A program made the translations under genes and the position numbers. Below the pieces are notes generated by a model. The model ran no database searches. It was not told where the DNA came from and saw nothing but the letters and a program-made list of their open reading frames with translations. From Cyathus striatus (lineage: Eukaryota; Basidiomycota; Agaricomycetes; Agaricales; Nidulariaceae), in the NCBI GenBank assembly GCA_025738555.1, contig JAOVFP010000008.1, positions 2,480,001-2,544,000 on the forward strand: 64,000 bases of DNA, in the 5' to 3' direction. Of this stretch, positions 1 through 16,973 are shown piece by piece (position 1 is the stretch's first letter; each line of letters starts with the position of its first letter).

Positions 1-2406
1 GCTAATATATTAATTAAATGTCTAAGAAATGAACTAATATCCCAAAGACAGACTCACAGATTGAATAGGTGCCATCAAGAAATCGCTGTGACCCGGGAAT
101 TTGCTGGTGAATTTGAGAGAGTATGGCACGCGGGCCGCCAATAAGTGTCATGCCGGTATCAATCACAGCGAGGCCTGAGCTCCGTTGTGGAAGAGGGGAG
201 GAGACACGGGAGTCTGTTTGAGGGAGCCTGTGCGTTAGAGTACGAGTAAACGAAGCTCTGGCAAGCGAGATACGGTCCGTTAGACCACGTGAGAGACACG
301 TCAACGGATTATGTAATCCACGCGCGGAGACAAATGCGACACGTTTAAACGTCGCAGGAGCGAAATGCGGAGGGAAAAAGGAAGGAAAAAGGAAGGAAGT
401 ACTTAGCTAATATGTAGCACAATACGAGACAAGTGAAATAAGACAAAGGCAAATGATCTCAGCTCAAAGCACGGCTCAGAAGATAATACCGAGTGAACAG
501 AAGATGGATTTCTCCCTCAGAGGGGAGTGGGTTTAAATACAAGTGAAGACTGGTCTGTGCAACACGTTCTCTTGTGTCACAGACCCCAATTCTCTAACTA
601 CACTGTTCTACGTCGTGTCTAAGAGTCCATGTCAAGCAACAAGAAAAAGAAGATGTCAAAAATTACCAAAAAGGGAAGGCTCGGACTTGATGTTCTCGGG
701 TGCAGTCCTAAGGGCTCTGGGACTATTTGTGATCGCAACTGCTCCCCCTGCACAGAGCGGTCCCCAAGCGCCTCAGTCGCAGCTCTGAGGAACACCCAGC
801 CCAATCCTCCTGTTCCAGCAATTCCCAACACCTTCAAATTGAGAATCGAAAAAGTAAGTAAAGTCAATCGTAAGCGGAAAAGACAGAAAAATAAACTACT
901 ACTGGCTGGCAACTTTCAACCCCGTACCGGTATCCCTCACGATCGAAAGTCGTTGACATGAGCCGGACAGCTCCCTTGAAACTTGCACCGATGCGCCTCT
1001 TCCCTCCAGCAACCCCAATTCGGGTGTTTGGCAAGTCCTAGCAAGAAAAACAGTTAGTAAGCACTTTTCAGCTGCCCTTCGTCTTCTCGAATTTGGAGGG
1101 CTCGGAGAAGGCTTCTCTAGTCGAATCCAGCTACGGCCGATATTCGCGAGTACTTCGAGAATTTCGGCCACACCGTGGAACCTCAATTGTCGTTCCCTGG
1201 ACGCTGACACCTGCAATACATATTAATATGTTAGGTTAATCATATTAGTTCAAATCATCCATACTTGACATTGGGATGAGCCAGAAATAGTATTGCCCGT
1301 ATGGCTCACCGCTTTCCGTCAAATTCACGTAGTCGATATCGCCGGTATAGAGTGTGCTGTTGGTGAAACCTGTCATAATATAGAATTAGCGATATATTGG
1401 TGACATGTTATAATATAAAGTGCATTACCCAAGTTGAATTGTCCTCCGGGATTAAGTCCAACTGAATCATTCTCATTTTTGTATCTATAGTCACAGTGTT
1501 AGAACATATAGAATATACGACATCATCAATTGTCACCCTCAACCTACCTCGTCAATTGGAAGGCCATCAATGGCTCATCCAAAGCTCCCTGAGAAGCTAG
1601 ATTCTCCCAGAAAGGCGTGGACCTCGAACCATGGCTGGACAGGCGATATGCAAGTCCCAATATACCAGATGCTGGATTTCTTCCCACCAACCCTGTGATG
1701 TTATCGCATCTTGTAAATACCTGGTTCACCACCTCAAAGCCAGCCATCTGAACAACATCCGAGCCCAGTTTACCAGAAGCTGTGCTACCATCCGCATAAA
1801 TAAATGTAAGGGTCCTGTTCAGATCGGTGAATGTAGACGAATTAGAGCTATTGTATCTAGTTGTGACCACTCCGCAAAAAAAGCTAAGTGGGTTGCAGTC
1901 TGCATCTGCTAGCCAGAGTTCCCTTTATTTATAAATTAGATATTAATGTAATCTGAGGAGATGATGACGTACGATGACCCAGTGTCTAGCATAATGTCGA
2001 AGGACCGGGGAGGCGTTCCAATTGCCAACGAGCCCAAATAGCTAAGGGTAAAAAGTTAAGTTGCCATTACTGGTTCATATATTATATCGATGCCGTACCC
2101 GGTATCTTGATATTGATTCAAAATGCTGCCGAGAGTATGAGTATAGGCGATTGCGGTGGCTGACAGGTGACTAGCTTACAAGTTGGTTCCTTCGAAACGC
2201 TTCTCCAGGTTCCCCTCATGACCGCCATATTTGGCTTGCAGTGCGCGCTGATTACGTTGTGCCCATTCATGCCATTGTTCTGGTGTGCGGTTGACGGGAG
2301 GCTTGTTGATGAGATGAATGGTACGCTCCTCAGGAGATGGTCCCGCTGATATATGTGTGGGAAGAGGCAAGATTATTGCTGAAAGTAATAAGGATGAGAG
2401 CAGCAT
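1..2406 (-). pseudogene. A1 aspartic protease, copy 1, split by an LTR insertion
   Basis: Secreted pepsin-family (A1) endopeptidase gene, read from ATG at 2406. Exons 2406-2180, 2041-1973, 1922-1548, 1484-1429, 1369-1265, then exon 6 from 1210 downward; these lengths equal those of the intact paralog at 16974-18820. The signal peptide, propeptide with a Lys-Arg site and first active-site DTGSS are intact. Exon 6 is interrupted by a 987-bp insert (186-1172); without the insert and one 4-bp duplicate it is exactly 162 bp, as in the paralog. The second active-site motif reads DTGM instead of DTGT. Exon 7 starts at base 1, so the 3' end lies outside the window. The insertion is exonic, so I infer a non-functional allele; otherwise the copy is nearly identical to its paralog, so the break looks recent. 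Confidence 0.9.
186..1172. mobile_element. Probable solo LTR (987 bp) inside the protease gene
   Basis: The insert begins TGTGG and ends CCACA, a short inverted TG...CA terminus typical of LTRs. It is flanked by CCGT at 182-185 and 1173-1176, a 4-bp target-site duplication. The uninterrupted paralog has CTGT at this site, so the pre-insertion sequence is known. No long ORF with a retroelement domain and no terminal direct repeats are visible, so a solo LTR left by recombination is most likely; a small non-autonomous element is the alternative. Orientation cannot be set. Confidence 0.8.
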
Positions 2407-2511
2407 GATGGTGTGGATAGTAGCAAAGTGAGGTTGTAGAAAGAGGGTGGTGGGTTGCTAGTGGTGGTGCAAGAACAAGAAGGGAGGAGTGGATTTTGTG
2501 AACTCACGCAG

Positions 2512-2519
2512 AATTTATA
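2512..2519 (-). promoter_or_regulatory. TATA box of protease copy 1
   Basis: On the minus strand TATAAATT lies 106 bp upstream of the ATG, in the same context as at copy 2. Homology between the two copies runs on to about 2595, so the core promoter was duplicated with the gene. Confidence 0.55.
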
Positions 2520-2595
2520 TCCGCAGACAGGTACTGGAATCTAGGCCCTCGAGGCTGACACGGTTGGCTGACAGCTCGAGACTCCAAGTTACAGC

Positions 2596-3047
2596 TACTT
2601 ACATAAGTTACTATTGGAGACATACAACTTTATTAGCGACTGTTAACACTTGAACCGAACTCTAACGTCGAGAATATACCTGAGGTTAGTAGTTGGTCCT
2701 TATGTCGTTATTTAACGCGCGTCGAGCTGTCTGTGATATGTATACCATCCTAACAGTAAGCAGTAGTTAAGTTATCATCCTCGCATGAATTATAACTTAC
2801 TTTGCTATCGTCGTTCGCCTTATCAATGCCAGTGAGAATTAAACGCCGCTGTCAAAATTAGAAATTCACCCATAAGCGCCCAAGCGTGTCGGCTCGTCGC
2901 TCGAAGGTCCGGTCAGGTGAGACGAGCCACGACGCGTGTTCGACTCGGCAACGACAACGGCAAACATCAACGTACTCAACCGGCGTCGGGAGTCGAACAG
3001 TCAAATTAAGTAGCCTAACGAGAAATACTTAACCCAGTCCGACCACA
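2596..3047. other. Divergent intergenic region, protease copy 1 / SDR copy 1
   Basis: About 450 bp between two divergently transcribed genes. Homology to the other protease locus ends near 2595. I see no ORF or repeat of note; it presumably holds the upstream region of the SDR gene. Confidence 0.5.
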
Positions 3048-4111
3048 ATGCCCCGCTTCACATTCACAGACGTAGGAATCCTCTCCGCGTCGTTAATGCT
3101 CTCATTCCTTTTCCTAGGACCATCAATTCTAAATCGCAACATGCCATCTCTATCAACAGTCCGCCAGTTCAACCGCCAGTTCTCCCCTCCCTACGTGCCA
3201 ACCGCCGTCATTGTCGGCGGGACATCGGGAATCGGACAGGGGATGGCTGAAGTGTTCGGGCAGATCACCAATGGGAACAGCAGAATTATCATCGTTGGAC
3301 GAAATCGTGCAGCTGGAGAGGAGATTGTTAGTCTGTTGCCAAAGTCCACTGCTCCTGGCGTGCAGCACGAGTTTGTGCAGTGCGACGTTAGCGTTATGAA
3401 GAACGTGCAAAATGCCACGGAGGATATTCTCTCTCGGGTGAATAAAATAAACTTTCTAGTGTTGACTCCTGGGATTATGACTACGAATGGGTATCAAGAG
3501 ACCGAGGATGGACTGGACAAGAAGCTTGCTGTTCATTATTACGGGCGGTGGAAGTTCATCCAAGGCCTTTTACCTGCGTTGATGAAAGCAAAAGAAGTAG
3601 GGGAGGATACGAAAGTGTTGACTGTGCTCTCTTCTGGTCGTGGTGGCAAACCAGACCTGGATGATTTGGACTTGAAGAAATCGTACTCTGTGTCTCGGGC
3701 TGCAAAAGCTGCGGAGTCGTATAACGACTTTATGGTGGAGGTACGTTACTATACTTCCCTTCACAACAATCGATATCTAAGGTTCATTCATAGGAATACG
3801 CAGAGCGAAACCCGGAATTAACATTCATACACGCTGCACCAGGCGGCGTGCGCACGAATTTAATCGCTTCTTCTCCTAGTGCCTGGATGAGGGCTGTATC
3901 ACCCATAATCAATGTTCTCGCTCATGCATTGACGGTTACCAAGGAGGAATGCGCAGAGTATATGTGGTATGGTATTTTGAATAGTGGAAAGGGGGCGGTT
4001 AAGATTGGGTCGAAGGGGATTGAAATTGGATCTGAGGTCGGGTATGTGGGGAGTGAGATCGAGAGGAAGGCTGTTTGGGAACATACCGCGAAGGTTACGT
4101 ATACTCCTTAA
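3048..4111 (+). CDS. Membrane-anchored short-chain dehydrogenase/reductase, copy 1
   Basis: Two exons, 3048-3740 and 3794-4111, joined across a 53-nt GT-AG intron in phase 0; 336 aa. Residues about 9-25 form a hydrophobic N-terminal anchor. The Rossmann glycine motif GGTSGIG is at residues 57-63, with a downstream GRNRAAG segment fitting NADP(H) contacts. The serine pair at 195-196 sits where the catalytic Ser of SDRs lies. The YxxxK motif is replaced by Tyr213-S-V-S-Arg217. A PGGVRTNL segment follows in exon 2. Family: fungal NAD(P)-dependent SDR; substrate unknown. The paralog at 34063-35128 has the same intron position and identical exon 1 length. The Arg in place of Lys is shared by both copies, so it may be a family trait rather than damage. 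Confidence 0.9.
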
Positions 4112-4442
4112 GTTAGTGAAGTGGCATCGGAAGGATATTTGTCCTCGAGTTCCAGGAATGGTCATTTGAGATTTTTGGCCATGGAGGCGTGCTATGACCT
4201 TGTCTTCCGCTTCAGAGACGGGTGGCGATTGGGAGGTACTGTTGGTTGTGGTTATGATTAGGATGGGGGATTTTTTCATTTATATGCATACATACCCAAG
4301 ATATCTTCTGTCTTCTTTGTCATTGTGCTATTGTATTTGAACGCATAGGGCTAGTGTGTACTATTTTAATTGTAACTTTGGGTGTACTCGGTTTTGAATT
4401 ATAATTCCAGGTGTCACTTGACTTTTGGTGCACAAATTTAAG
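4112..4442. other. 3' flank of SDR copy 1
   Basis: No gene. The first part, to about 4285, is duplicated in degraded form at 5574-5775. Confidence 0.5.
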
Positions 4443-5123
4443 TTAACATACATCATCCTCCTCGCAAGACACCTGAACATTGTCATCTGGATGCAAGTAG
4501 ACAATAGGACAATATTTACTGGTACCTTTAACATGATAAATTTATTAAGTTCAAGAAAACAAATAATGAAAACTTACAACGAGCACCTGTTCCATTACAT
4601 TTTCCACCTCGATACATAAATTCTACTGGGACATTAAAGACATATCTAGAAGAGCCAAGTTGAAAATACCAAACTTTGCAAGTAAATGATAAGATTAACT
4701 CACGGTTCCATAAGGGAGATATCAGTGCTGGAGCCACAACCAGGGCATTTAGGGGTTTTGAGAGTTATTTCAACCACAGTGCATCCTCCTCCATCAAAGT
4801 CACAATGCTTTCCCATGTTTAAAGTTTGGAGGTAGCTGTATATAAATCAATGTCAGTACGAAGGTGAGCAAGAAAGATGAAATACAGACGCTATGGCTGC
4901 GAATGGGGGCTATCTGCAGTGTAAGGTTCCCCGTGGGATAGAGTATTAGGACCTTGCATCAGGCGCGGCTGTCCAAACCCACACCTATTATCAATGGTTA
5001 ATACTGCTATGTAAATGTACACACAGAAGATAAATACTTGTTAGCAAATGTGACTGCGTGCCTCTCTGAATTAACATAGACTGCAACAGCCACAATAGTG
5101 GCGATAACGGAAAAAATATACAT
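4443..5123 (-). pseudogene. Small secreted cysteine-rich protein with a frameshift in exon 2
   Basis: Five short exons by frame and splice continuity: 5123-5038, 4984-4890, 4835-4704, 4645-4578, 4525-4443. Exon 1 encodes a hydrophobic N-terminus (MYIFSVIATIVAVAVYV), a plausible signal peptide. The mature part has spaced cysteines (NKCGFGQPRL; CDFDGGGCTVVE; CPGCGSSTDISL; KCNGTGARC; YCP; VQVSCEED) and ends VC-stop. The layout resembles small secreted proteins of mushroom fungi often deposited as 'glycopeptide'; this is from memory of the family. Exon 2 is 95 nt, but 96 (or 93) is needed to keep the frame; the fault lies between GDxPYTA-type coding and AIAYLQT coding, near a run of five C. It is either a real one-base deletion or a sequence error. 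All splice sites look usable. Confidence 0.65.
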
Positions 5124-5573
5124 CGCAGTTGAAGGTGTATTTCAATCTAAGGCAGATGAAAGCCTGGAAGAAATATATATTACAACAAGGGGTATTTATA
5201 CATTTCTGAGAGGGTGATTACATACATATGAAGTATACAACTCGCAACTGAATTTAACATCTATGATCTCTGTTGTAGTTGATTGTACTTACTCTTCCTC
5301 ACAGGCTAATCTTCACAGAACCTTTCGTCCCAATGGACGTGGTCATGGTCCTCTTATACCTATTTCTATTGAAGATGGTGATAGCAGCGAGCTTGTGCCT
5401 GAATCTGGCTCTAAGGAACGTCTTGCTCGTGTTTCACGTCGCATTCCTCGCAGGATGTAGTAAAATTCGATTTATTGGTTGTATTTATGTGTATTACTGA
5501 GGGATTACCCGAGAGGATTGAGTTCGTAAAGTAGAGAGAGTTATGGAGAATAGTCCAGTATGTATTTCTGATC
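5124..5573. other. Intergenic, with a possible orphan exon at 5263-5460
   Basis: Upstream flank of the secreted-protein gene. A plus-strand open stretch after a TCACAG acceptor-like site (about 5305) encodes an Arg/Ser-rich tail ending RRIPRRM-stop at 5460. It looks codon-like but I do not recognise it, and no upstream exon is evident. It may be a gene fragment. Confidence 0.25.
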
Positions 5574-5775
5574 ACAGAAGAAGGCTGTTTGGGACATAAG
5601 GTTACGACTGTTCTTTGAAGATATCGGAACGAAATTTCCTCGAGGTTCGATGAAGGGTCTTGAATTACGATTTTTGAAGGCCTTGTGTTCCGCTTCGGAG
5701 ACGGGTGGCGATCGGAGGTGGTGTATTATTAGTTAGGAAGAAGGATTTTTTAATTTATATTATGTACTTACTTAT
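5574..5775 (+). repeat. Degraded copy of the SDR 3' end
   Basis: Matches 4058-4285 in order: GAAGGCTGTTTGGGA (last codons of the SDR), TCCTCGAG, then TTCCGCTTC-GAGACGGGTGGCGAT and the T-rich tail. Indels break any coding sense. It is a relic of a third SDR copy or of a local tandem duplication that spans the secreted-protein gene. Confidence 0.7.
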
Positions 5776-6310
5776 ATCCGTATTATTACTTCTTGTGCTC
5801 TTCTGGAAGGTTAGGACCGGATCGAATATAATAACGATTGAATGCATGAGTCGTGGAAGAGAAGACGGATTCTAGTTCTTCGTGTGTACCTTCGTTCAGT
5901 CGAAGGTTAACCTGGTGCTGAATTGTAAAATGCGTGTTCCGCCTCGGGGATTAAGCAAGTTGTCAATGATGGGAGTCGTGTCGGACTCTTGGTGGGTGGG
6001 TATAATATAATTATAGCTCTCCTGCGCCAGGATAATTCAGTATATGGCGACTTGTTATCATAGCTCATTCCTGTAAATGAAAAATAGGAGCAAGATCATC
6101 TGATATATATAGTTTAACCTCCCGTGATCCAATAGAATAAACCCAAAGCGGTGGCTCGAGTCGTGTGCGCTTTACCTATCAAGCTTTAAATTACAGAAAT
6201 AGAAGAAGAACTTGCAGAAGCATATAGGTTGGATCGAGGGGAACTTCGTTCTAAGGATAGGACTGTGAGACCGTGGAGTTTAGGCTGCATTTCTGTAGGA
6301 GATTTTTATT

Positions 6311-6340
6311 GATGTTGATGTCGATGTCGATGTCGATGTT
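6311..6340. repeat. GATGTC/GATGTT microsatellite
   Basis: Five imperfect copies of a six-base unit (GATGTT, GATGTC x3, GATGTT) in tandem. Confidence 0.8.
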
Positions 6341-7533
6341 GAGGTGTGGTTTCTGATTCATAGAGAGCTCATAAAGAATTAACACTTCGCGCTACACTCC
6401 TATCTGATATCCTGCAGTATGCGCGAAATCAATAAACCCTAAGCGCGTGTCCGAGAAGAAAGGGAACATCCCGGCGGAATGGTGTCTTTCAGAGTAAGTC
6501 TGTTCCAAGGATGGTCAGTTTCCGTTTTTGTGCTCGGTGATTTTGGCAGGGTGTGGGAGGGTGCGTGTTTGTAGGAAGTTCGGATTTATCGGATGTGTTA
6601 TGTATGTATATATGTAGAGATGAAGCGGTTATGTTTTTGTTCAAGTGCGTTTAGAAAAAAAGGAGTTGGAATAGTTTCTTGGTATATTTATATCGCTGAG
6701 CTTGGACCTAGTGGAAAGCGGGGAAAGAGACACAGGCTGCTACCCCAAAGATCTCTTATCCTATCTCGTGTTTCAGAGGTCAATCAGGATATAAATATCT
6801 TAACAACGAGAAGCAGAAGCAAACCCCATCGATCAAGAGTCGTGTACGTCTACGGTAAGCCTGCGGAAAATCGTACGTGCAAACTGACATGGTGCGCAAT
6901 TTGCCTTGTGTGCTTGACTGTGCTTTGACTGTGGGGATCTGCACCCGTACTTACTCTCCGCAACGTGTTTTGATTTCATCATTAAGTATATGAAGGGTTC
7001 ACTGAATTGAAGATAACGATAGTGTTTTATGTGTGTTTGATGAGTGTATTTCATTTTGAGATAGGAGTACGGTGTTGTGATAAGTGGTAAGGAAGGGAGA
7101 AGAGGAGAGATAAGTGCAGGTTGGGCATTGTGGCATGATGACAATAGGCAAATCGTTGGGGTATCTGTTCAGGTTGCATCACGTCACCCCAGGGTCGCCA
7201 AGTAGAGCGCCGACCTGCGGACCTCGTGTTTTGTAGCCGAGTAGGACAGAGTCCATTGTGTGCGCGCTGCACCGTCGTTGGCGCTGTGCACCCCCTCCAG
7301 ACAATGCGCATAGCCAAGCAGTGGAGCACCCACCCATTGTGCAAGTCGTACGACAGGGAGCAGAGGATACGTGGAATTGGGTATAGCCCTAACCTTAAGC
7401 CAAACACGTTGTGATAGATCAGGCACGTTGTGCTATAAATCGAGCAGTCCCGTTCACACTCATTCTTTTCTCTCGTCTTTTTTTCTTCTTCCTCTTACCC
7501 TACCCTTTGAACTTATACCAGACATATCTACCC

Positions 7534-7545
7534 ATGGAGGCTTGA
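7534..7545 (+). promoter_or_regulatory. Minimal upstream ORF in the GCN2 leader
   Basis: ATG GAG GCT TGA lies 153 bp before the GCN2 start codon, inside a pyrimidine-rich stretch that looks like a transcribed leader. If included in the mRNA it would encode a tripeptide uORF. Leader boundaries are not known. Confidence 0.35.
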
Positions 7546-7697
7546 GTTGCCGAGGGTCATAGACTCTCCCCTTCTCTTGCGTGCTCTTTGTTTCCTCTCT
7601 TTCTCTCTTGTAAACGCAAGAAATACTTACACCGTTACGAGAACTGAAGCAAGGATTTTTTTGGTATACCGCACATACCTGTGTCTTTGTGCATCCC

Positions 7698-14118
<6,421 letters not shown>

Positions 14119-14457
14119 GCGACCAAGCTCCCCTGTTATGACTCCCCGCTAAAGTCTTGGAATGTTTTTTTTGGAGATATGTTTTTTTTTTCTGTTTTTT
14201 TTTCTTGTTTCTGTTTTCTTATGATGACCATCACGAAACTCAATGTATCACCACTCCAGTTCATTCCATATAACTCAACTCATTCGTCCCAGTGTATCAT
14301 CTAATGTCTAGTTCTATATATCCTCTCTATGTATGTCGTGTTTTCCAACCAATGGATATTATGCATAATCGGCTTCTCCGCCATCCTTGAATACCACTAC
14401 TAGTGCAAGTGCTAAGTATAGTAGATTTGTCTAAAGCGATGATGTCTGTTGTCCAGT
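14119..14457. other. Convergent 3' intergenic region
   Basis: About 340 bp between the stop codons of GCN2 and the methyltransferase. T-rich runs follow GCN2 (14166-14220), consistent with a shared polyadenylation zone. No gene. Confidence 0.6.
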
Positions 14458-15774
14458 TTATAGACCGCCCCTATGCGGTGTCCCCCAAGCAATTTGGTAG
14501 TATGCATATTCGACCTCTTCATCCTCCTTCCCGCTGTCTCCGGCATCGCAAATGAAGGTATCTTTGGACTTGATAACGAGTTCCAGTTCCGCTTCTAAAT
14601 TGCCTATGGCATAAGGAAACACAGCTTCTATACTCCCCGATTCGAGGGCATGCGTAGCACGGAGGGGTATTATAAGGTGAAATCTGGCTTCTGCGTGAGA
14701 GGCGGTAGGTTTGCGAAGAAGCTTTTCTAAGCAGGATTTTATCCATTTAGCATGCTGTGCTTCATAGATGATGTCTGCGCCTAGAATTACGTCGAATGGT
14801 TCGTCTAGGGGTGCTGTTGGGGTGGATGTAGGGAAGAGGGACCAATCTAGGACGTGTGTCTGTATGGATACAGTGGGAGATGTCATTGCGAGGTTGGATG
14901 GAGGGAGGTTGGAGAGGATGTTGGATTTGAGGTTTGTTAGGACTGTGGGGTAGTAGTCTGTTGCTATTACTTCGACTTCTGGTATGGGTCCTTTGAATGA
15001 TGCGGAGGAAGAGAGGAGTTGGTTTTGTAGGTGCATTAGCTTGCTTGTTGTTAGGCTAACGAGACCTGTTCCTGCTCCTAGTTCAAGGATTCTTAACTTC
15101 TTCGGCGCAGCCTCCTGCGGGGCAACAGTAGGAGAAGGAACAGTCCCCAAAGAGTCTGGGTGGACAAGGCCAAAGCTCTTAGGGTCCTCAGTGATCAACT
15201 CAGCCATCACACATGCCCCGCCCCAAGTCTGCGCGCCCACGCTGCCATAGTCATTATTCTCCAACGGTGCGTCCTTGAGGTTAATTGTGATCGCTGCGAT
15301 GTGGGAGAACGGTGAAGGAAAAGAGAACGTGCGGGATATAACTCCCGCTCCGGCAGTCCCGGAACAAGTAGCCAAGATGGACGCAGCTTCTTGCAGCAGC
15401 ACTTCACTGGCACTACTTTCTTGATCGTCTTCATCTTCGGGTTCCAACATGCCCAGAAGGGCGATAAGAGAAGTAAGCCAGCCTATAGCATGACTCCGCT
15501 CGTAGGCGTCGTTCCTTAGCACGTCTAGCTCCTCTTCCGATTCTGAGGGAGGAGTCTTGATTTTGTGAGGGACGGAGGGTAGAAGCCCAAAGACATGTTT
15601 CCGAAGTCGACGGTGGGTACCTCGAACTTGTGGGGTGTACACTTTACGGAGGTATGACACTGATGCTGAGAGCTCTGGGATTGAGATGTGGTTGAGCGTG
15701 CGTGTGGGTGGGAGGACGGTGCTTGGCGGGCCCAGCAGGTACTCTTGTGCTCGTTCAGCTGTTATTCCGGGCAT
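14458..15774 (-). CDS. METTL21/FAM86-type protein methyltransferase
   Basis: Intronless 438-aa ORF from ATG at 15774. Seven-beta-strand SAM-dependent methyltransferase of the Methyltransf_16 family, which mostly methylates lysines on translation factors and chaperones. SAM motif I is LELGAGTGLVSL at about residues 230-241, preceded by QTWGGACVMAE (about 182-192), where this family has its conserved W-x-A/S segment. A later DVILGADIIYE matches the family's D-x-x-Y post-II motif. The N-terminal 150 residues are helical-looking and acidic, as in FAM86-like members, with a long non-conserved linker (about 200-225). The substrate cannot be read from sequence. It lies tail-to-tail with GCN2; no operon-like link is implied in a fungus. 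Confidence 0.88.
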   Translation of the reverse strand: MPGITAERAQEYLLGPPSTVLPPTRTLNHISIPELSASVSYLRKVYTPQVRGTHRRLRKHVFGLLPSVPHKIKTPPSESEEELDVLRNDAYERSHAIGWLTSLIALLGMLEPEDEDDQESSASEVLLQEAASILATCSGTAGAGVISRTFSFPSPFSHIAAITINLKDAPLENNDYGSVGAQTWGGACVMAELITEDPKSFGLVHPDSLGTVPSPTVAPQEAAPKKLRILELGAGTGLVSLTTSKLMHLQNQLLSSSASFKGPIPEVEVIATDYYPTVLTNLKSNILSNLPPSNLAMTSPTVSIQTHVLDWSLFPTSTPTAPLDEPFDVILGADIIYEAQHAKWIKSCLEKLLRKPTASHAEARFHLIIPLRATHALESGSIEAVFPYAIGNLEAELELVIKSKDTFICDAGDSGKEDEEVEYAYYQIAWGTPHRGGL

Positions 15775-16973
15775 TCTTGGGATGTGGTATAGTTATTATA
15801 GTACTGAGTCGAGAATAGAGTTCTCTTGTATGGATAACTGCGAGTAGTCCTCGTGTACGACCGTCAGCCTTCAGGTCGAGGTCCTAGGTAAAACACATGC
15901 ATGGATTAGTTGAGTGATTAAGGGATAGAGAGACTGGCTTGCGAGACGCCTTGAGCATCTCATTTTACCTTTTCGTGTTTGTCGACTTGGAATTTCTTGC
16001 AGAATGTCCGTCCGGGAGGATGAAAGGGAGAAGGAAGGAAAAGTTGGTTTTGAAAGTTTTGAAAAAGTTCCATTGTTGACGGAAGCAAATGTTTTGTTGG
16101 CAAACCGATCATGATCGAAGAAGGAAACTGTTGTTTACGTTTATTTATTTTTAATAATTTTAGGCAGTAGTCCGGAAGCCGAACCATCTATGCGGCCCGC
16201 TTATGAAGAACACCTGCATTTAATCCAAATCGCTCAAAAGTCGATCCTTATAATTATCATATACAAATCGACTGGCTTGGGCGATATATTAGTTCGTAAC
16301 CGTTGCAATAAGCGATGGTAGGCTCTCATTCGTGGTGTAGTGGTGGTAGGCGGCCCGCCTTGATCGTAGTACTACTTAGTACTTACCCCAGTGTTCCATA
16401 CGAAGTAACTATTAACTTTTCAGATTAACTTCAGAGAGATTAACATTTTGTAAGTTCTTAATGCCAGCCTTGGCCTTACTTATAGTGTAATTACAGTACG
16501 AACGATGATTTTGCGTTTGAAAATGAGATACATTGAACTTGTTGGATAAACGGTGGGGTGCTCAGTAGTACTTACTATGTAAGTAAGTAAGAAGCTTTAT
16601 TACATAACAGTTACTGTGCACGTAGTTAGGGAACTTATTATACACATATTTCAAGTACAAATGCAGTCAAGTATACGTTGTCTGTATTCTCATATTCGAT
16701 CAGTCGTGCTAGCCTGTAATTCAATAATTCGACAGATATTTGGCTGTTTCATACTGCCCTAAAATCACCTGACAATGAAGTTGTAAACAACTTCGAGTCT
16801 CGAGTTGTCAGCCAACCGTGCCAGCCTCGAGGGCCTAGATTCCAGTACCTGTCTGCGGATATAAATTCTGCGTGAGTTCACAAAATTGTCTCATCCCTTC
16901 TTGTTCTTGCACCACCACATACCAACCCACCACCCTCTTCCTACAACCTCACTTTGCTACTATCCACACCATC
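15775..16973. other. Intergenic, divergent promoters of methyltransferase and protease copy 2
   Basis: About 1.2 kb with no supportable gene. Short CTTAC/GTAAG palindromic stretches occur around 16570-16592. Homology to the left protease locus begins at about 16786 and includes the TATA box. Confidence 0.5.
16860..16867 (+). promoter_or_regulatory. TATA box of protease copy 2
   Basis: TATAAATT 107 bp before the ATG at 16974, conserved at copy 1. A C-rich, pyrimidine-rich leader follows. Confidence 0.55.

Larger units (their letters stand above)
5776..7697. other. Intergenic upstream of GCN2
   Basis: About 1.9 kb without a supportable gene. It contains a short GATGTC-type microsatellite and, toward the right, the C/T-rich leader of GCN2. 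Open frames here lack family resemblance and splice logic. Confidence 0.45.

Noticed and set aside
629..961. 110-codon open frame inside the LTR insert
   Set aside because: Lys-rich, no domain, and located in a probable solo LTR.
3153..3418. Open frames antisense to SDR copy 1
   Set aside because: Shadows of the coding strand, as are 34698-35180 and 23006-23365 opposite real genes.
6593..7424. Several open frames upstream of GCN2 on both strands
   Set aside because: No homology, no splice logic, overlapping on opposite strands.
15960..16187. 75-codon minus-strand frame upstream of the methyltransferase
   Set aside because: No conserved motif and no supporting splice sites.
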